Counted from the first letter of the stretch, positions 34,581 through 48,784 are shown. The stretch: 64,000 nt of DNA from Mycobacterium sp. URHD0025 (GCF_000426065.1 NZ_AUEQ01000007.1:310001-374000); one strand, 5' to 3'. A program made the numbers and translations. Notes: generated by a model not told the origin, from the letters alone.

Positions 34581-36464
34581 GTGTCGTTACAGGGGACTAG
34601 TGCGGTCGAGTCGGACCGTCAGCAGTGGCGGACGGCGGTCGCCGGCGTGCTGGCCAAGAGCAGTCGGCGGGACGCGGCGGACCTGCCGGCCGAGCCGGAA
34701 CGCCTGCTGGATTCGGAGACCTACGAGGGTTTCGCGATCCGGCCGCTGTACACCAGCCTGGACGCACTTCCGGAGCCCGCCCTGCCGGGGCAGTGGCCGT
34801 ATGTGCGCGGCGGCGACGCCCTGCGTGACGTGAAGTCCGGCTGGAAGGTCGTCGAGAGCTTCCCGGCCGTCGCAGGTTCGGGCACGGGCACAGTCAACGG
34901 TGCGATGCTGGTCGCGTTGACCGAGGGTGCCAGCGCGCTGGCCCTGCGGGTCGGCGGCGAGGACGGGATCTCCCTGGGCGAGTTGGACCGGCTGCTGGAC
35001 GGGGTGTTCCTCGATCTCGTTCCGGTCATCTTCGAGAACACCGGAACCGATCTGGCCGCGACGGCCGATGCGATATTGCCGTTGATTCACGACTTCGACG
35101 ATGATCAGCGTTCGCGACTGTCGATCGATCTCGGTGCCGACCCGTTGACCGCGCCGCTCTCGGGGCAGGCCACCGTTGGCGGAGCCGACAATTCAGCGAC
35201 GACCGATGACGCCGACCTGCTGGCCACCGTCGCCAAGCTCACCGCACACGCCGGCGGGGTCCGGGCGATCACCGTCGACGGCCCGGCGTTCCACAACCTC
35301 GGCGCCAGCGCGGCCTGGGAGCTCGCAGGATCGGTCGCCGCCGCTGTCGCCTACCTGCGCATCCTCAACGATGGCGGAGTGTCGACGCCGGATGCCTTGC
35401 GGCAGATCAGCTTCCGCTATGCCGCGGATGACGATCAGTTCATGACCATCGCCAAGCTGCGCGCCGCGCGCCAGCTGTGGGCGCGCGTGGCCGAGGTGGT
35501 CGGGGCTGCCGACAGCGGGGCAGCCCGGATCCACGCCGTGACCTCGCTGCCGATGATGACCCAGCGCGACCCGTGGGTGAACATGCTGCGCACCACGCTG
35601 GCTGCCTTCTCGGCAGGTGTCGGGGGAGCCGACACCGTGCAGGTGCACCCGTTCGACGCGGCGATCCCCGGTGGCCTGGACGGGACGTCGACGAACTTCG
35701 CCCGCCGCATCGCCCGCAACACCCAGCTGCTGCTGCTGGAGGAGTCGCACATCGGTCAGGTGCTCGACCCGGCCGGCGGCTCCTGGTTCGTCGAGGACCT
35801 GACCGCTCAACTGGCCGAGCAGGCCTGGGCACACTTCCAGGACATCGAGGCGCGTGGCGGTTTCGTCGCCGCCCGCGATCACGTCACCGCCCAGATCGCC
35901 GAGGTCGCCGCGCGGCGCAGTGCCGACATCGCGCACCGCCGCACCGCGATCACCGGTGTCAACGAGTTCCCGAACTTGGAGGAAAAGCCTCTCCCGCAAG
36001 GGCTTTCGGCATCGTCGATCGCTCGGTACGCGGCCGGGTTCGAGACCCTACGCGACCGCTCGGACGCGTTCCTGGCGGAGACCGGTGCTCGGCCCAAGGT
36101 TCTGCTGTTGCCGCTGGGACCGCTGGCCGAGCACAACATCCGCACCACGTTCGCCGGGAACCTGTTGGCCTCCGGTGGGATCGAGGCGATCAATCCGGGC
36201 ACCGTCGACGCCGCCTCCACTGCCGCGGCGGTGGCCGAGGCCGGCGCCCCGACGGTGGCCGTGCTGTGCGGAACCGATGCCCGCTACGGCGCCGAGGCCT
36301 CCGACGCGGTGGCTGCCGCGCGCGCCGCCGGTGTCCGCGAGGTACTCCTGGCGGGACCGGAAAAGGCTGTGGCCGAAGCTGATTCGAAACCCGACGGATA
36401 TTTGACCGCGAAGATCGATGCGGTCGAAGCGCTGTCGAAACTGCTCACCGGACTGGGGGCCTGA
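34581..36464 (+). CDS. mutA: Methylmalonyl-CoA mutase small subunit
   Basis: A 627-aa subunit of the heterodimeric mutase interconverting succinyl-CoA and (R)-methylmalonyl-CoA. The TIM-barrel half is recognisable from FAIRPLYTSLDALPEPALPG on, with SWFVEDLTAQLAEQAW. The C-terminal Rossmann-like part lacks the B12 histidine, as expected for the non-catalytic subunit. The GTG at 34581 is chosen because AGGAG ends 6 bp upstream; the ATG at 34575 abuts it. Followed after 3 bp by mutB. Methylmalonyl-CoA is the extender for methyl-branched lipids. Confidence 0.93.
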   Translation: MSLQGTSAVESDRQQWRTAVAGVLAKSSRRDAADLPAEPERLLDSETYEGFAIRPLYTSLDALPEPALPGQWPYVRGGDALRDVKSGWKVVESFPAVAGSGTGTVNGAMLVALTEGASALALRVGGEDGISLGELDRLLDGVFLDLVPVIFENTGTDLAATADAILPLIHDFDDDQRSRLSIDLGADPLTAPLSGQATVGGADNSATTDDADLLATVAKLTAHAGGVRAITVDGPAFHNLGASAAWELAGSVAAAVAYLRILNDGGVSTPDALRQISFRYAADDDQFMTIAKLRAARQLWARVAEVVGAADSGAARIHAVTSLPMMTQRDPWVNMLRTTLAAFSAGVGGADTVQVHPFDAAIPGGLDGTSTNFARRIARNTQLLLLEESHIGQVLDPAGGSWFVEDLTAQLAEQAWAHFQDIEARGGFVAARDHVTAQIAEVAARRSADIAHRRTAITGVNEFPNLEEKPLPQGLSASSIARYAAGFETLRDRSDAFLAETGARPKVLLLPLGPLAEHNIRTTFAGNLLASGGIEAINPGTVDAASTAAAVAEAGAPTVAVLCGTDARYGAEASDAVAAARAAGVREVLLAGPEKAVAEADSKPDGYLTAKIDAVEALSKLLTGLGA

Positions 36465-36467
36465 GAG

Positions 36468-38734
<2,267 letters not shown>

Positions 38735-38735
<1 letters not shown>

Positions 38736-39736
38736 TGGTCTCCTCAGTCGACGAACTGGCGGCGGCCATCCGCAATGGTGACCGCGCCGCGCTGGCGCGG
38801 GCCATCACCATGGTCGAGTCCACCCGGGCCGACCATCGTGACCAGGCTCAGCAGTTGCTGCTGGAGCTCATGCCGGCCGCGGGGAAATCGCCGGAGGCCG
38901 AAGGCCGACCATCGGCCATGCACATCGGTATCACCGGGGTGCCTGGTGTCGGCAAGTCGACGACCATCGAAGCGCTCGGCATGTACCTCATCGAGGCCGG
39001 ACACCGCGTCGCCGTCCTGGCGGTGGATCCGTCGTCGACCCGGACCGGCGGCTCCATCCTTGGCGACAAGACCCGGATGGCTCAGCTGGCGGTACACCCG
39101 GACGCCTACATCCGGCCGTCACCGACCTCCGGAACTCTCGGCGGCGTGGCCAAGGCGACCCGCGAGACCATCGTGCTGCTGGAGGCGGCGGGTTACGACG
39201 TGATCCTGGTCGAGACGGTCGGGGTCGGCCAGTCCGAGGTCACGGTGTCGAACATGGTCGACACGTTCGTCTTCCTCACCTTGGCTCGCACGGGCGATCA
39301 GTTGCAGGGCATCAAGAAGGGCGTGCTCGAGCTGGCCGATGTCATCGTCGTCAACAAGGCCGACGGCGAGCACGCGGTCGAGGCCAAGGCGGCGGCCCGG
39401 GAACTGACCGGTGCCATCCGCTTGATTTACCCGCGCGAAACACTATGGCGCCCACCGGTTCTCACGATGAGTGCAGTCGAGGGCCACGGCCTGACGGAGT
39501 TGTGGGAGACGGTACTCAAACACCGTGAGGTGCTCTCGGAAGCCGGCGAGTTCGAGGCCAGGCGCCGGGCCCAACAGGTGGACTGGACCTGGTCGATGGT
39601 GCGCGACACCGTGCTGGACCGGGTGATGTCGCATCCGGCGGTGCGGGCCATCCGCGACGAGGTGGAGCGCCGGGTGCGCGATGGCGAACTGACTCCGGCG
39701 CTGGCGGCCCAGGAGATTCTCGACGCGGCCGACTGA
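38735..39736 (+). CDS. meaB: Mutase chaperone GTPase MeaB (ArgK family)
   Basis: A 333-aa G3E GTPase that protects and reloads methylmalonyl-CoA mutase. Walker A is GVPGVGKST (68-76), the switch region holds the ETVGVGQSE motif, and the base-specificity motif is VNKADG. GTG start at 38735 (TAGTG overlap). Third gene of mutA-mutB-meaB, indicating coupled expression. Confidence 0.94.
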
Positions 39737-39797
39737 CACCCGGTCCGCATACGCTGTTCGCAGCGCTACGGAAGCGAAAGGCTGGGCTGACCCGGAG

Positions 39798-40139
39798 ATG
39801 AGGGACGTGAAGGCGAAATTGCGTGTGCTCGTGGCGGCCGCGATGGTCGGCGGTGCGGCGTTGACCGGGTGCGGCGACGGCGGATCGTCCGGTACACAGC
39901 CCACGGTGGCCAAGGCCAAGCTGCAAACTCTGGCGAAAGAAAAACTGGAAGCCGCGGCCAAGCGCAAGGCCAAGTCTGTGACCTGCGAAGACGGCATCGC
40001 CGGCAAAGTGGGAGCCACCCAGCACTGTGTGCTGACAGCCAAAGACGGCAGCAAGTACGGTGTCACCGCAACGGTCCAGGCGGTCGAATCCGACAATGTC
40101 AAGATCGACTTCAAGGTGGACGACAAGCCGAAGTCGTGA
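39798..40139 (+). CDS. DUF4333 lipoprotein
   Basis: A 113-aa predicted lipoprotein. The signal is KLRVLVAAAMVGGAALTGC with lipobox LTGC. The mature part is lysine-rich in its first half (KLQTLAKEKLEAAAKRKAKS). Two cysteines (VTCEDG and TQHCVLT) probably form a disulfide as in DUF4333 domains. Function unknown. It stands 61 bp after meaB; an A+T-richer gap of 75 bp with TTGAATAATT separates it from lipL. Confidence 0.82.
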   Translation: MRDVKAKLRVLVAAAMVGGAALTGCGDGGSSGTQPTVAKAKLQTLAKEKLEAAAKRKAKSVTCEDGIAGKVGATQHCVLTAKDGSKYGVTATVQAVESDNVKIDFKVDDKPKS

Positions 40140-40214
40140 CACCGCCGCACCGGCCCGGCTAACAGGTGGGTAACACTTGAATAATTTGCCGGGGGCCCAG
40201 GTAAATTCAGTTGT

Positions 40215-41480
40215 GTGACCGATCACGATCGGGGGCGCGACGAGGCGCTCCCACACGGTGTCCAGGGTGCCGCGGACAGGAACTTCTCCTGTACGGTGCG
40301 CGGGTTCTCGAAGCTGTTCCCGGGGCGCAGGTACGGGGGCGGCGCCCTTGTCATCTATCAGGACGGCGAGCCCGTCGTCGACGTGTGGACCGGCTATTCC
40401 GACCGGCGGGGCACGCAGTACTGGACCGCTGACACCGGTGCGATGGTGTTCTCCGCGACCAAGGGGATGGCCTCGACCATCATCCATCGCCTCGCTGACC
40501 GTGGTCTGATCGAGTACGACCGGCCGGTGTGCACGTATTGGCCCGAATTCGGTACCAATGGCAAATCCGAGGTCACCGTTCGGCAGGTGATGGCACACGA
40601 GTCCGGACTGTCCCAGCTCAACGGCGTGAGCAAAGCTGACCTGCTCGACCATCGGGTGATGGAGGGCCGGGTTGCCGCCGCGCCAGTGAACTCAATGCTG
40701 TTCGGCAAGTCGGCATATCACGCGCTGACCTATGGGTGGTTGTTGTCGGGTCTGGCTCGCGCGGTGACCGGGCTCGGGATGCGCGAACTGTTCCGCACCG
40801 AGTTGGCTGAGCCGCTGGGGACCGACGGTCTGTATCTGGGACGCCCGCCGGCGGGGGCGCCGACCCACGCCGCGCAGATCCTGGTGCCGCAAGGGCGATG
40901 GCCGAATCAGGTCTTCGATTTCGTGGCTCCACGGGTTGCCGCTTTGAAGTTCTCCGGAGCTTTCGGCTCGATGTACTTCCCCGGCGTCATGTCGTTGGTC
41001 CAGGGGGAGATCCCGTTCCTGGATGCCGAGGCACCTGCCGTGAACGGGGTGGCCACGGCCCGTGGCCTCGCCAGGATGTACGGTGCGATCGCCAACCAGG
41101 GCCGTCTCAACGGCGTGCAGTACCTGGCTGAGCGCACTGTCTCCGGTCTGGCGGGTCCGCCCGGGTTACGGCCGGACCGGAATCTGGGAGTGCCGCTCGG
41201 CTTTCATCTCGGCTATCACTCGGTCCCGTTCGGCGTCATGCCAGGGTTCGGACACGTCGGACTCGGTGGCTCCGTCGGATGGGCCGACCCGACGAGCGGT
41301 CTGGCGGTCGGCTTTGTGCACAACCGGCTCTTGACACCGATGGTGCTGGACATGGCTGCCTTCGTCGGTCTGCACGCGCTGATCCGTAAAGACGTGGCGC
41401 GGGCACGTGAGCACGGATACCTACCGGTGCCCGATCTCGGCGCCCCGCCGTACGAGGTACCCAAGCCCGCGGTGGGATGA
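40215..41480 (+). CDS. lipL: Beta-lactamase-fold esterase LipL
   Basis: A 421-aa serine hydrolase of the class C beta-lactamase/esterase family. The active-site SxxK is SATK (S80-K83), and the second motif tyrosine is in ALTYGWLLSGL. The family includes carboxylesterases rather than true beta-lactamases; Rv1497 LipL is the homologue by order and sequence. No signal peptide. GTG start at 40215. A stable hairpin follows the stop. It is the last gene of the conserved block before the lipid island. Confidence 0.9.
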   Translation: MTDHDRGRDEALPHGVQGAADRNFSCTVRGFSKLFPGRRYGGGALVIYQDGEPVVDVWTGYSDRRGTQYWTADTGAMVFSATKGMASTIIHRLADRGLIEYDRPVCTYWPEFGTNGKSEVTVRQVMAHESGLSQLNGVSKADLLDHRVMEGRVAAAPVNSMLFGKSAYHALTYGWLLSGLARAVTGLGMRELFRTELAEPLGTDGLYLGRPPAGAPTHAAQILVPQGRWPNQVFDFVAPRVAALKFSGAFGSMYFPGVMSLVQGEIPFLDAEAPAVNGVATARGLARMYGAIANQGRLNGVQYLAERTVSGLAGPPGLRPDRNLGVPLGFHLGYHSVPFGVMPGFGHVGLGGSVGWADPTSGLAVGFVHNRLLTPMVLDMAAFVGLHALIRKDVARAREHGYLPVPDLGAPPYEVPKPAVG

Positions 41481-41491
41481 CCTGCCGGTCC

Positions 41492-41530
41492 TCGGAGCCG
41501 ATCTGACGGATGCCGTCGGGTCGGCTCCGA
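41492..41530 (+). terminator. Hairpin after lipL
   Basis: TCGGAGCCGA (41492-41501) pairs with TCGGCTCCGA (41521-41530). A second helix GACGG/CCGTC (41505-41509 and 41513-41517) stacks inside. It lies 11 bp past the lipL stop and probably ends its transcript. No U-run. Confidence 0.65.
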
Positions 41531-42070
41531 ATCGTTGCGGGCGATCCGGGTGACTACCGGCAGCGTTGCCGGGCCCGCCGTCGGGATAGTGATATGAATC
41601 ACATGGTGTCCCAGTTGTGGGACATGCATCCCTTCGGTGCAGCGCGTCTCCGCCGTTAATCATGATCAGTTTGCTTTGTGAAGTGCTTGTGCGTCGGGTC
41701 ACGCATCCAGCTTGGCCGTGCGCTGCATCACGGGTAAGCGTGTGGCGGTGGCCGGGTCCGACTGACGCTGCAACCCGGGGTTGCGCGCCGCGGCCTCCGC
41801 GCAGGGGTCGACGCTGGTCATTAGCTTGCGCAATCAATAGTTCCCATTAGCTGATGGATCATTCGGGTACACAATCGTACCGTTTTGCGCCGTTCAGGTG
41901 CGGAACATGAATTCGGTTCAGGTGCGGTTTCAGCAGTTTGCGTATGGGTGACTGGCTAACTTTCGCGTAGATGTTGACGAACTTGGCTGTCGGTCTCGAA
42001 TTCGCGGCCGGTTTCCGTTTTTCCGCATCACGGAAAGTTTCCGGAGTTCTGGACAATGTCGCGATGTTAG
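41531..42070. other. Non-coding, A+T-richer stretch at the left island border
   Basis: About 540 bases with no convincing gene. The right half (from about 41850) is visibly richer in A and T than the neighbouring genes, with runs such as TTTCCGTTTTTCCGC. It contains a pair of 12-bp direct repeats (41892-41927). It marks the change from the conserved block to the lipid island. No integrase, tRNA or insertion sequence was seen. Confidence 0.6.
41892..41927. repeat. Two direct repeats GTTCAGGTGCGG
   Basis: The 12-mer GTTCAGGTGCGG occurs at 41892-41903 and 41916-41927. The start-to-start spacing is 24 bp, near two helical turns, so both copies would face the same side of the DNA. This spacing suits binding of a regulator dimer, but the sites are over 500 bp from the PKS start. 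Confidence 0.45.
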
Positions 42071-42274
42071 TTAGCTGGATAATTTCGCGGCATCCGTGGT
42101 GAGCCACCGCGGAAGCTCGAATCCTTTTGCATGCCAGTAATTCTCGAGCCGCAACATGGCCCGTTGATGTCGCTTCGGTGTCACGCTGGCGAAATCGACG
42201 GTCTCTGCCATTTGTCGATAATCGGTCGATTCAGCGAACTCGTGAGCATTTTTGGTATCGGATGTTTCCAACAT
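42071..42274 (-). CDS. Small conserved-looking protein divergent from the PKS
   Basis: A 67-aa reading frame on the reverse strand (ATG 42272-42274), starting 170 bp upstream of the PKS gene. The composition looks like a real protein, with TDYRQMAETVDFASVTPKRH followed by QRAMLRLENYWHAKGFELPR and few rare runs. Codon use is less GC-biased than the neighbours. No membrane segment or known motif recognised, and no clear Shine-Dalgarno seen. It could be a small regulator or accessory factor of the island, or a chance frame. Confidence 0.45.
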   Translation of the reverse strand: MLETSDTKNAHEFAESTDYRQMAETVDFASVTPKRHQRAMLRLENYWHAKGFELPRWLTTDAAKLSS

Positions 42275-42444
42275 CGGCGTTGGGCCACGCGCTAGGCTAC
42301 GGAACCGCGTTGGCAACGACTCGTATCGGATACGGGGATTCGGTACCGTGCGTCGAGGGCGACGTAGCGCACATTCTTTTCCGCGTTGTAAGTATGTTGA
42401 TCGATGCTTTGCTGGTCGATTCGCATCGAGAGAGGTGAGCCAAC

Positions 42445-45400
42445 TTGGCCGAAACACCAGTGACTCCCATTGCTGTGATCGGCATGGCATGCCGACTGCC
42501 AGGTGGAATCGGATCACCAGAACAGCTGTGGCAGGCACTTCTGCGCGGTGAAGACTTCGTCACCGAGGTTCCCTCGGATCGCTGGGATGCCGACGAGTAC
42601 TACGACCCGGAGCCCGGAGTGGCAGGCCGCTCGGTGTCCAAGTGTGGCGCGTTCCTCGACGACGTCGGTGGATTCGACGCCGACTTCTTCGGCATCAGCG
42701 ACCGTGAGGCCATCGCGATCGACCCACAGCACCGCCTTCTGTTGGAGACCGCGTGGGAAGCCGTCGAACGGGCGGGGTTCGACCCCGCATTGTTGGCGGG
42801 GTCAAAGACCGGCGTGTTCGCCGGCGTGACCCACAACGACTACGCCTACCTGGCCGCCGATACGGGATCCCTTGAGGGGCCCTACGGCTTCACCGGTACC
42901 AGTTTCTCCCTGGCTTCGGGGCGAATCGCTTATGCGCTCGGAACCCACGGACCGGCGGTCAGCGTCGACACCGCGTGCTCATCGGGCCTGACGGCGGTGC
43001 ACCTCGCCTGCCACAGCCTGCTCGACGGTGAAAGCGATCTGGCGCTTGCCGGCGGCGTGTCGGTACTGCTCGAGCCGCGTAAGGCGGCGTCCGGTTCAGC
43101 GGCGGGAATGCTCTCCCCGAGTGGACGATGTCGCGCCTTCGATGTCGATGCGGACGGCTTCGTCTCGGCAGAGGGCTCCGTCGTCGTGGTGCTCAAACGA
43201 CTGGCAGACGCCCAGCGGGACGGCGATCGTGTCCTCGCGGTGATCCGTGGTGTCGCGAGCAATCAGGACGGCCACACGGTCAACATCGCGACCCCGTCGC
43301 GGGACGCGCAGGAGTCGGTCTACCGTGCTGCCCTCGGCATCGCCGGGGTCGACGCCACGACCGTCGGCATGGTGGAGGCCCACGGCACCGGGACACCTGT
43401 CGGCGACCCACTCGAATATGCCAGTGTCGCAGCGGTATACGGAACCGCCGGACCGTGCGCACTGACGTCCATCAAGACGAATTTCGGACACCTGCAGTCC
43501 GCTGCCGGGACTCTGGGACTGATGAAGGCCGTGCTGGCCGTCCAGCATGGCGTCGTCCCGCAGAATCTGCATTTCACCGTGCTGCCAGACGAGATGGCCG
43601 CCCTTGACACGGAACTTTTCGTGCCTCAGACCGCGACGGAGTGGCCGACCAACGGTGGACAGCCCCGGCGTGCGGCGGTGTCGTCTTACGGCTTGTCCGG
43701 CACCAATGTGCACGCCATCGTCGAGCAGGCGCCGGAAGCGGTCGCGACAGGCGCGCCGAAGACCGCGCCGGAGACCGCGGAGCCGCTGGTCTTCCCCATT
43801 TCGGCGAGTTCCCAGGACGAACTGCGCCGTACCGCTCGGCAGCTGGCCGAGTGGGTCGCCGACGAGAAGGTCGGCGCCGCCGAGGGCCCCGGGCTGGCCG
43901 ATCTGGGATACACGTTGGCGCGCAGGCGAGGACAACGCATGGTGCGCGCGACGCTCGTCGCCACCGACGCCGACGGTCTGGTCGCCGCACTGAACGGGGT
44001 CGCCGACGGCGAAACCCTGAATGAGCCCGCGGTGGGACAGGGCGACCGCGGACCGGTATGGGTGTTTTCCGGACAGGGCTCGCAGTGGGCGGGCATGGGG
44101 CGTGAACTGCTCGCCAAGGAACCCGTTTTCGCCGCGACGGTGGCCCAGCTGGAGCCGTTGATCGAGAGCGAATCCGGATTCTCTGTGACCGAGGCGATGT
44201 CGGCAGCCGAAACCGTTGCCCAGATCGATCGCATCCAGCCGACGATCTTCGCGATGCAGGTGGCACTCGCGGCAACCATGAAGTCCTACGGTGTCGTGCC
44301 GGGAGCGGTCATCGGCCACTCCATGGGCGAGGTCGCGGCTGCGGTCGTATCGGAGGCGCTGTCCCTCGAAGACGGCGTGCGGGTCATCTGCCGGCGGTCC
44401 AAACTGATGCTCCGGCTGGCCGGCGGCGGAGCCATGGCTTCGGTCGAACTGCCTGCGGCGCAGGTGCTTTCGGAACTCGCTGCCCGCGGCATCTCAGATG
44501 TGAGCCTCGCGGTGGTGGCCTCGCCACAGTCAACGGTGCTGGGCGGCGACGCTGACTCGATCCGCAGCCTGGTTGCCGGGTGGCAGGAACGTGACGTGAT
44601 GGCGCGCGAGATCGCCGTGGACGTGGCATCGCATTCGGCCCAGGTGGACCCGATCCTCGACGAGCTGGGTGACCAACTCGAAGAGCTCACCCCGTCACCG
44701 CCGAAGGTGCCGTACTACTCGGCCACGTCCTATGACCCGCGCGATGTCGTGGAAGTGGACAGCTGGTACTGGGCCGATAACCTGCGCCACACCGTGCGAT
44801 TCGCGGCGGCGGTCCAGGCTGCCCTCGAAGACGGTCACCGGGTCTTCGCCGAGCTGTCACCCCATCCGTTGCTCAACCACGCCGTCGACCAGACCGCGCG
44901 CAGTCTCGACATTCCGCTCACTGTGCTGGCCGCGATGCGCCGGGAACAGGAAATGCCGTTCGGGATGCGGGGATTGCTCTCCGACCTGCACGGCGCTGGT
45001 GCCGCGGTCGATTTCTCGGTGCTCTACCCGAGCGGCCGAGTGCTGGACGCTCCGCTTCCGACCTGGACGCACCGGACGCTGTTGCTCGACCGCGAGGGGC
45101 ATGAGAGCAGTCGTGGCGCCGCCAGCGTGGTGGTGCACCCGCTGCTCGGCTCGCACGTCGTGTTGCCCGAAGAACCCGAACGCCATGTGTGGCAAGGCGA
45201 GGTCGGTACCGAGGCGCAGCCGTGGCTCGCCGACCATCAGGTACACAACGTCGCGGTGCTACCCGGCGCGGCCTATTGCGAGATGGCGCTCGCGGCCGCA
45301 CGTGCCGTGCTCGGTGACGCCGGTGAGGTCCACGACATCAGCTTCGAAGAGATGCTGCTGCTCGATGAGGAGACGCCGTTGTCGGCCGCGGCCACGGCGG

Positions 45401-48400
45401 TTTCCGAGGGCGTGGTCGAATTCGCCGTCCAGACCTACGTCGCCGGTCAGCTGTCCCAGCGGGCGACGGCCACTCTGCGGGCGGGCGCTGCCGATACCGA
45501 AGCTCCCGTACGCGATATCGAGGCACTGCGAAACGTGCATCTCGACAGCGTCGCCGGGGAGGATCTCCGTTCGGCCTTCCAAGCCGCAGGCGTGCATCAC
45601 GGCGCGGCTTTCGCCGGACTCGCGGTGGCGTGCACCGGAGACGGTGGTTCCATCCTGGCCGAGGTCGCGCTGCCCGGCCCGCTGCGTTCACAGCAAGGCG
45701 GCTACGGCGCCCATCCGGCGGTGCTGGACGCGTGCTTCCAGGCCGTGGTCGCCGATCCTGGCGTACAGGCGGTAGCGAACGGCAGTCTGCTGCTGCCGCT
45801 GGGCGTGCGACGGCTTCGTCTGTACAACACGACCCGTCACGCGGCGTTCTGCCATGTGCGGGTGACCGGTACGGACACCTCGGGCATAGAGGCCGATCTG
45901 GACGTGCTCGACGAGAACGGCACGGTGCTGGTCGAGGTTGAGGGGCTGCGGCTCGGCACCGGAATGTCGGAGACCGGTCGCGCCGATCAGGTGCTCAACG
46001 AGCGGCTGCTCGCGATCGATTGGCTGCAACGTGATCTGAAGGAACCCGAGCAGCGCAATCCCGGCGCCTGGTTGTTGGTCGACCGTGGCGGTGATCGAGA
46101 TCCGCTGGCCGCCAATCTGATTGCGTCGTTGAAGGCAAATGGCGCCGACTGCACCGTGCTGAAGTGGACAGAGGCGGACAAGGACGCGGCCGCAAGCCAG
46201 ATCACGGCGTTGATGGATGAGTCACTCACCGGCGTGGTGATCGTCGCCGGTCCGGCCTCGGCAGACGTCGACTGGCAGACCTGCCGGCGCGGCGAGCAGT
46301 CCGTTCACGATCTGGTGCACATCACCCAGGCGCTCGTCGATGTTCACGGCGAACTGCCGCGGATGGTGGTACTGACCCGAAATGCCCAGCAGGTGACCGA
46401 GGGCGATTCGGTGAACATGGAACAGGCGGCGCTACGCGGCCTGATGCGCGTCATCGCCATGGAGTATCCGCACAGTCGCGTCACCCAGGTCGACGTCGAC
46501 GCCGACACCGATATCGATCTGGTGGCCAAGCAGGTTCTCGGCGACTCAGCCGAGGACGAAACCGCTTGGCGCGAAGGGAAGTCGTACGTGGCACGGCTGT
46601 CGCCGGCGCCGCTGCAGTCGGACGAACGCCTGAACAAGGTGATCGAGAACGACCGACAGGGCATGCGCCTGCATGTCCGGAATCCGGGCGACCTCGAGTC
46701 CCTCGAACTGGTGTCATTCGATCGGGAGCAGCCGGGGCCCGGCCAGATCGAGGTCGCGGTCAGTACCTCCAGCATCAACTTCGCCGATGTGCTCGTTGCC
46801 TTCGGCCAGTGCCCGAGCTTCGAAGGACGCCTGCCCGAGCTGGGAACGGACTTCGCCGGCGTGGTGACGGCAGTCGGGCCCGATGTGACCCAGCACAAGG
46901 TCGGTGACCGCGTCGGTGGTGTCTCCGGAAACGGTTGCTGGGGCACGTTTGTGACCTGCGATGCGAACCTGGCCGTCACGCTTCCGGACGCATTGACCGA
47001 GGCGCAGGCGGCCGCGGTGGCCACTGCGGCAGCCACTGCGTGGTACAGCCTGCACGACCTGGCCCGGATCGGTTCGGGCGACAAGGTGCTCATTCACTCG
47101 GGCACCGGTGGCGTCGGTCAGGCGGCGATCGCGATCGCCAAGGCGGCCGGTGCCGAGATCTATGCCACCGCAGGTAGCGACAAGCGGCGACAGTTGTTGC
47201 GCGACTGGGGAGTCGAGCATGTCTACGACTCACGCTCGGTGTCCTTCGCCGAGGAGATCCGCCGCGACACAGACGGATACGGCGTAGACATCGTGCTCAA
47301 CTCGGTGGTGGGTCCACTGCAGCGTGCGGGTATCGAACTGCTGGCCTTCAACGGCCGGTTCGTCGAGATCGGCAAGCGCGACATCTACGGCGACACCAAG
47401 GTCGGGCTGTTCCCGTTCCGGCGCAATCTGACCTTCTACGCGGTCGACCTCGCACTGATGTCGGTCACCCATCCGGCGATCATGCGGACCCTGCTGGAGA
47501 AGGTGTTCCAGCTGACGGCGGACGGTTACCTGCCGATGCCGCGCAGCACCCACTACCCGCTGACCGACGCCGCCACCGCGATCCGCGCCATGGGCGGTGC
47601 CCAGCACACCGGCAAGCTGCTGCTCGACGTACCCCGCTCGGGTGAGAGCACGGTTGTCATTCCACCCCAAGAGGTTCCGGTGTTCCGGAACGACGGCGCC
47701 TACATCCTCACGGGCGGTTTGGGCGGTCTCGGCCTGTTCCTTGCCGAGAAGATGTCGGCCGCTGGTTGTGGTCGCATCGTGCTCAGCTCGCGGAGTCGTC
47801 CGAGCACGCAAGCACTTGAGATCATCGAGTTGATCCGCGCTGCCGGTGGCGACATCGTCGTCGAGTGCGGTGACATCGCCGAGGAGGGAACGGCCGAGCG
47901 GCTGGTCGAGGCTGCGACAGCCACGGGACTGCCGCTGCGCGGGGTCGTGCACGCGGCCGCCGTGGTCGAAGACGCCACGCTGACCAACATCACCGACGAG
48001 ATCATCGAACGGGACTGGGCGCCAAAGGTATACGGCGTCTGGAACCTGCATGAGGCCACCGCCTCAGTGCCGCTCGACTGGTTCTGTGTGTTCTCGTCGG
48101 CGGCACCGCTGGTCGGCTCGCCCGGTCAGGGTGCCTACGCGGCGGCTAACAGCTGGCTGGACGCGTTCACCTTCTGGCGTCGTGCGCGGAACTTGCCCGC
48201 GACCACGATCGCCTGGGGCGCCTGGGCTGAGATCGGCCGCGGCGTGACCATGGCGGAGGGCGACAGTTCGATCGCGCCCGACGAAGGCGCCTACGCGTTC
48301 GAGTCGCTACTGCGCTACGACCGCGCCTACAGCGGGTACGCACCGATCATGGGTGCTCCGTGGCTGGTCGCGTTCGCTGAGCGGACGCCGTTCGCCGAGA

Positions 48401-48720
48401 TGTTCAAGTCGACGGCACAGAGCGGGCCACAGGGGTCCAAGTTGCGGGCCGAACTCAACACCATGCCTTCCGAGGAGTGGCCGACCCACCTGCGGCGGGT
48501 GATCTCCGAGCAGGTGAGCCTGCTGCTGCGCCGGGCGGTCGATCCGGACCGCCCGCTGCCGGAGTACGGGTTGGACTCGCTGGGCAACCTCGAACTGCGC
48601 ACCCGCATCGAGGCCGAGACAGGTGTGCGCATCAACTCGATGGACATCACCACCATCCGTGGCTTGGCCGATCACCTGTGCGAGAAACTGTCCGGCCAAG
48701 AACTCGCGGTGGCGGGCTAG
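42445..48720 (+). CDS. pks2: Highly reducing type I polyketide synthase (Pks2/Mas class)
   Basis: A 2091-aa single-module PKS with domains KS (about 9-430, active C178 in VDTACSSG), AT (about 530-850, S626 in GHSMGE), DH (about 900-1170, [14 protein letters not shown]), ER (about 1420-1740, [11 protein letters not shown]), KR (about 1745-1930, [11 protein letters not shown]) and ACP (about 2005-2080, S2045 in [10 protein letters not shown]). There is no thioesterase. The AT signature reads VASH near residue 733, as in methylmalonyl-specific mycobacterial enzymes. Such iterative synthases make methyl-branched acyl chains on FAAL-activated starters, released by PapA proteins. TTG start at 42445 after GAGAGGTGAG. 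Pks2 is inferred from the neighbouring genes; Pks3/4 or TPP-type PKS are alternatives. Confidence 0.88.
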   Translation: MAETPVTPIAVIGMACRLPGGIGSPEQLWQALLRGEDFVTEVPSDRWDADEYYDPEPGVAGRSVSKCGAFLDDVGGFDADFFGISDREAIAIDPQHRLLLETAWEAVERAGFDPALLAGSKTGVFAGVTHNDYAYLAADTGSLEGPYGFTGTSFSLASGRIAYALGTHGPAVSVDTACSSGLTAVHLACHSLLDGESDLALAGGVSVLLEPRKAASGSAAGMLSPSGRCRAFDVDADGFVSAEGSVVVVLKRLADAQRDGDRVLAVIRGVASNQDGHTVNIATPSRDAQESVYRAALGIAGVDATTVGMVEAHGTGTPVGDPLEYASVAAVYGTAGPCALTSIKTNFGHLQSAAGTLGLMKAVLAVQHGVVPQNLHFTVLPDEMAALDTELFVPQTATEWPTNGGQPRRAAVSSYGLSGTNVHAIVEQAPEAVATGAPKTAPETAEPLVFPISASSQDELRRTARQLAEWVADEKVGAAEGPGLADLGYTLARRRGQRMVRATLVATDADGLVAALNGVADGETLNEPAVGQGDRGPVWVFSGQGSQWAGMGRELLAKEPVFAATVAQLEPLIESESGFSVTEAMSAAETVAQIDRIQPTIFAMQVALAATMKSYGVVPGAVIGHSMGEVAAAVVSEALSLEDGVRVICRRSKLMLRLAGGGAMASVELPAAQVLSELAARGISDVSLAVVASPQSTVLGGDADSIRSLVAGWQERDVMAREIAVDVASHSAQVDPILDELGDQLEELTPSPPKVPYYSATSYDPRDVVEVDSWYWADNLRHTVRFAAAVQAALEDGHRVFAELSPHPLLNHAVDQTARSLDIPLTVLAAMRREQEMPFGMRGLLSDLHGAGAAVDFSVLYPSGRVLDAPLPTWTHRTLLLDREGHESSRGAASVVVHPLLGSHVVLPEEPERHVWQGEVGTEAQPWLADHQVHNVAVLPGAAYCEMALAAARAVLGDAGEVHDISFEEMLLLDEETPLSAAATAVSEGVVEFAVQTYVAGQLSQRATATLRAGAADTEAPVRDIEALRNVHLDSVAGEDLRSAFQAAGVHHGAAFAGLAVACTGDGGSILAEVALPGPLRSQQGGYGAHPAVLDACFQAVVADPGVQAVANGSLLLPLGVRRLRLYNTTRHAAFCHVRVTGTDTSGIEADLDVLDENGTVLVEVEGLRLGTGMSETGRADQVLNERLLAIDWLQRDLKEPEQRNPGAWLLVDRGGDRDPLAANLIASLKANGADCTVLKWTEADKDAAASQITALMDESLTGVVIVAGPASADVDWQTCRRGEQSVHDLVHITQALVDVHGELPRMVVLTRNAQQVTEGDSVNMEQAALRGLMRVIAMEYPHSRVTQVDVDADTDIDLVAKQVLGDSAEDETAWREGKSYVARLSPAPLQSDERLNKVIENDRQGMRLHVRNPGDLESLELVSFDREQPGPGQIEVAVSTSSINFADVLVAFGQCPSFEGRLPELGTDFAGVVTAVGPDVTQHKVGDRVGGVSGNGCWGTFVTCDANLAVTLPDALTEAQAAAVATAAATAWYSLHDLARIGSGDKVLIHSGTGGVGQAAIAIAKAAGAEIYATAGSDKRRQLLRDWGVEHVYDSRSVSFAEEIRRDTDGYGVDIVLNSVVGPLQRAGIELLAFNGRFVEIGKRDIYGDTKVGLFPFRRNLTFYAVDLALMSVTHPAIMRTLLEKVFQLTADGYLPMPRSTHYPLTDAATAIRAMGGAQHTGKLLLDVPRSGESTVVIPPQEVPVFRNDGAYILTGGLGGLGLFLAEKMSAAGCGRIVLSSRSRPSTQALEIIELIRAAGGDIVVECGDIAEEGTAERLVEAATATGLPLRGVVHAAAVVEDATLTNITDEIIERDWAPKVYGVWNLHEATASVPLDWFCVFSSAAPLVGSPGQGAYAAANSWLDAFTFWRRARNLPATTIAWGAWAEIGRGVTMAEGDSSIAPDEGAYAFESLLRYDRAYSGYAPIMGAPWLVAFAERTPFAEMFKSTAQSGPQGSKLRAELNTMPSEEWPTHLRRVISEQVSLLLRRAVDPDRPLPEYGLDSLGNLELRTRIEAETGVRINSMDITTIRGLADHLCEKLSGQELAVAG

Positions 48721-48784
48721 TGAACGCCGCCGGCAGTGGGAGTTCGGGAAACATTCGGCGGCGGTCGAACTTCGGGAGACGAGA

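Noticed and set aside
41859..42107. 82-aa minus-strand frame before the PKS
   Set aside because: Starts inside the better 67-aa frame region and has no ribosome site or coding-like composition.
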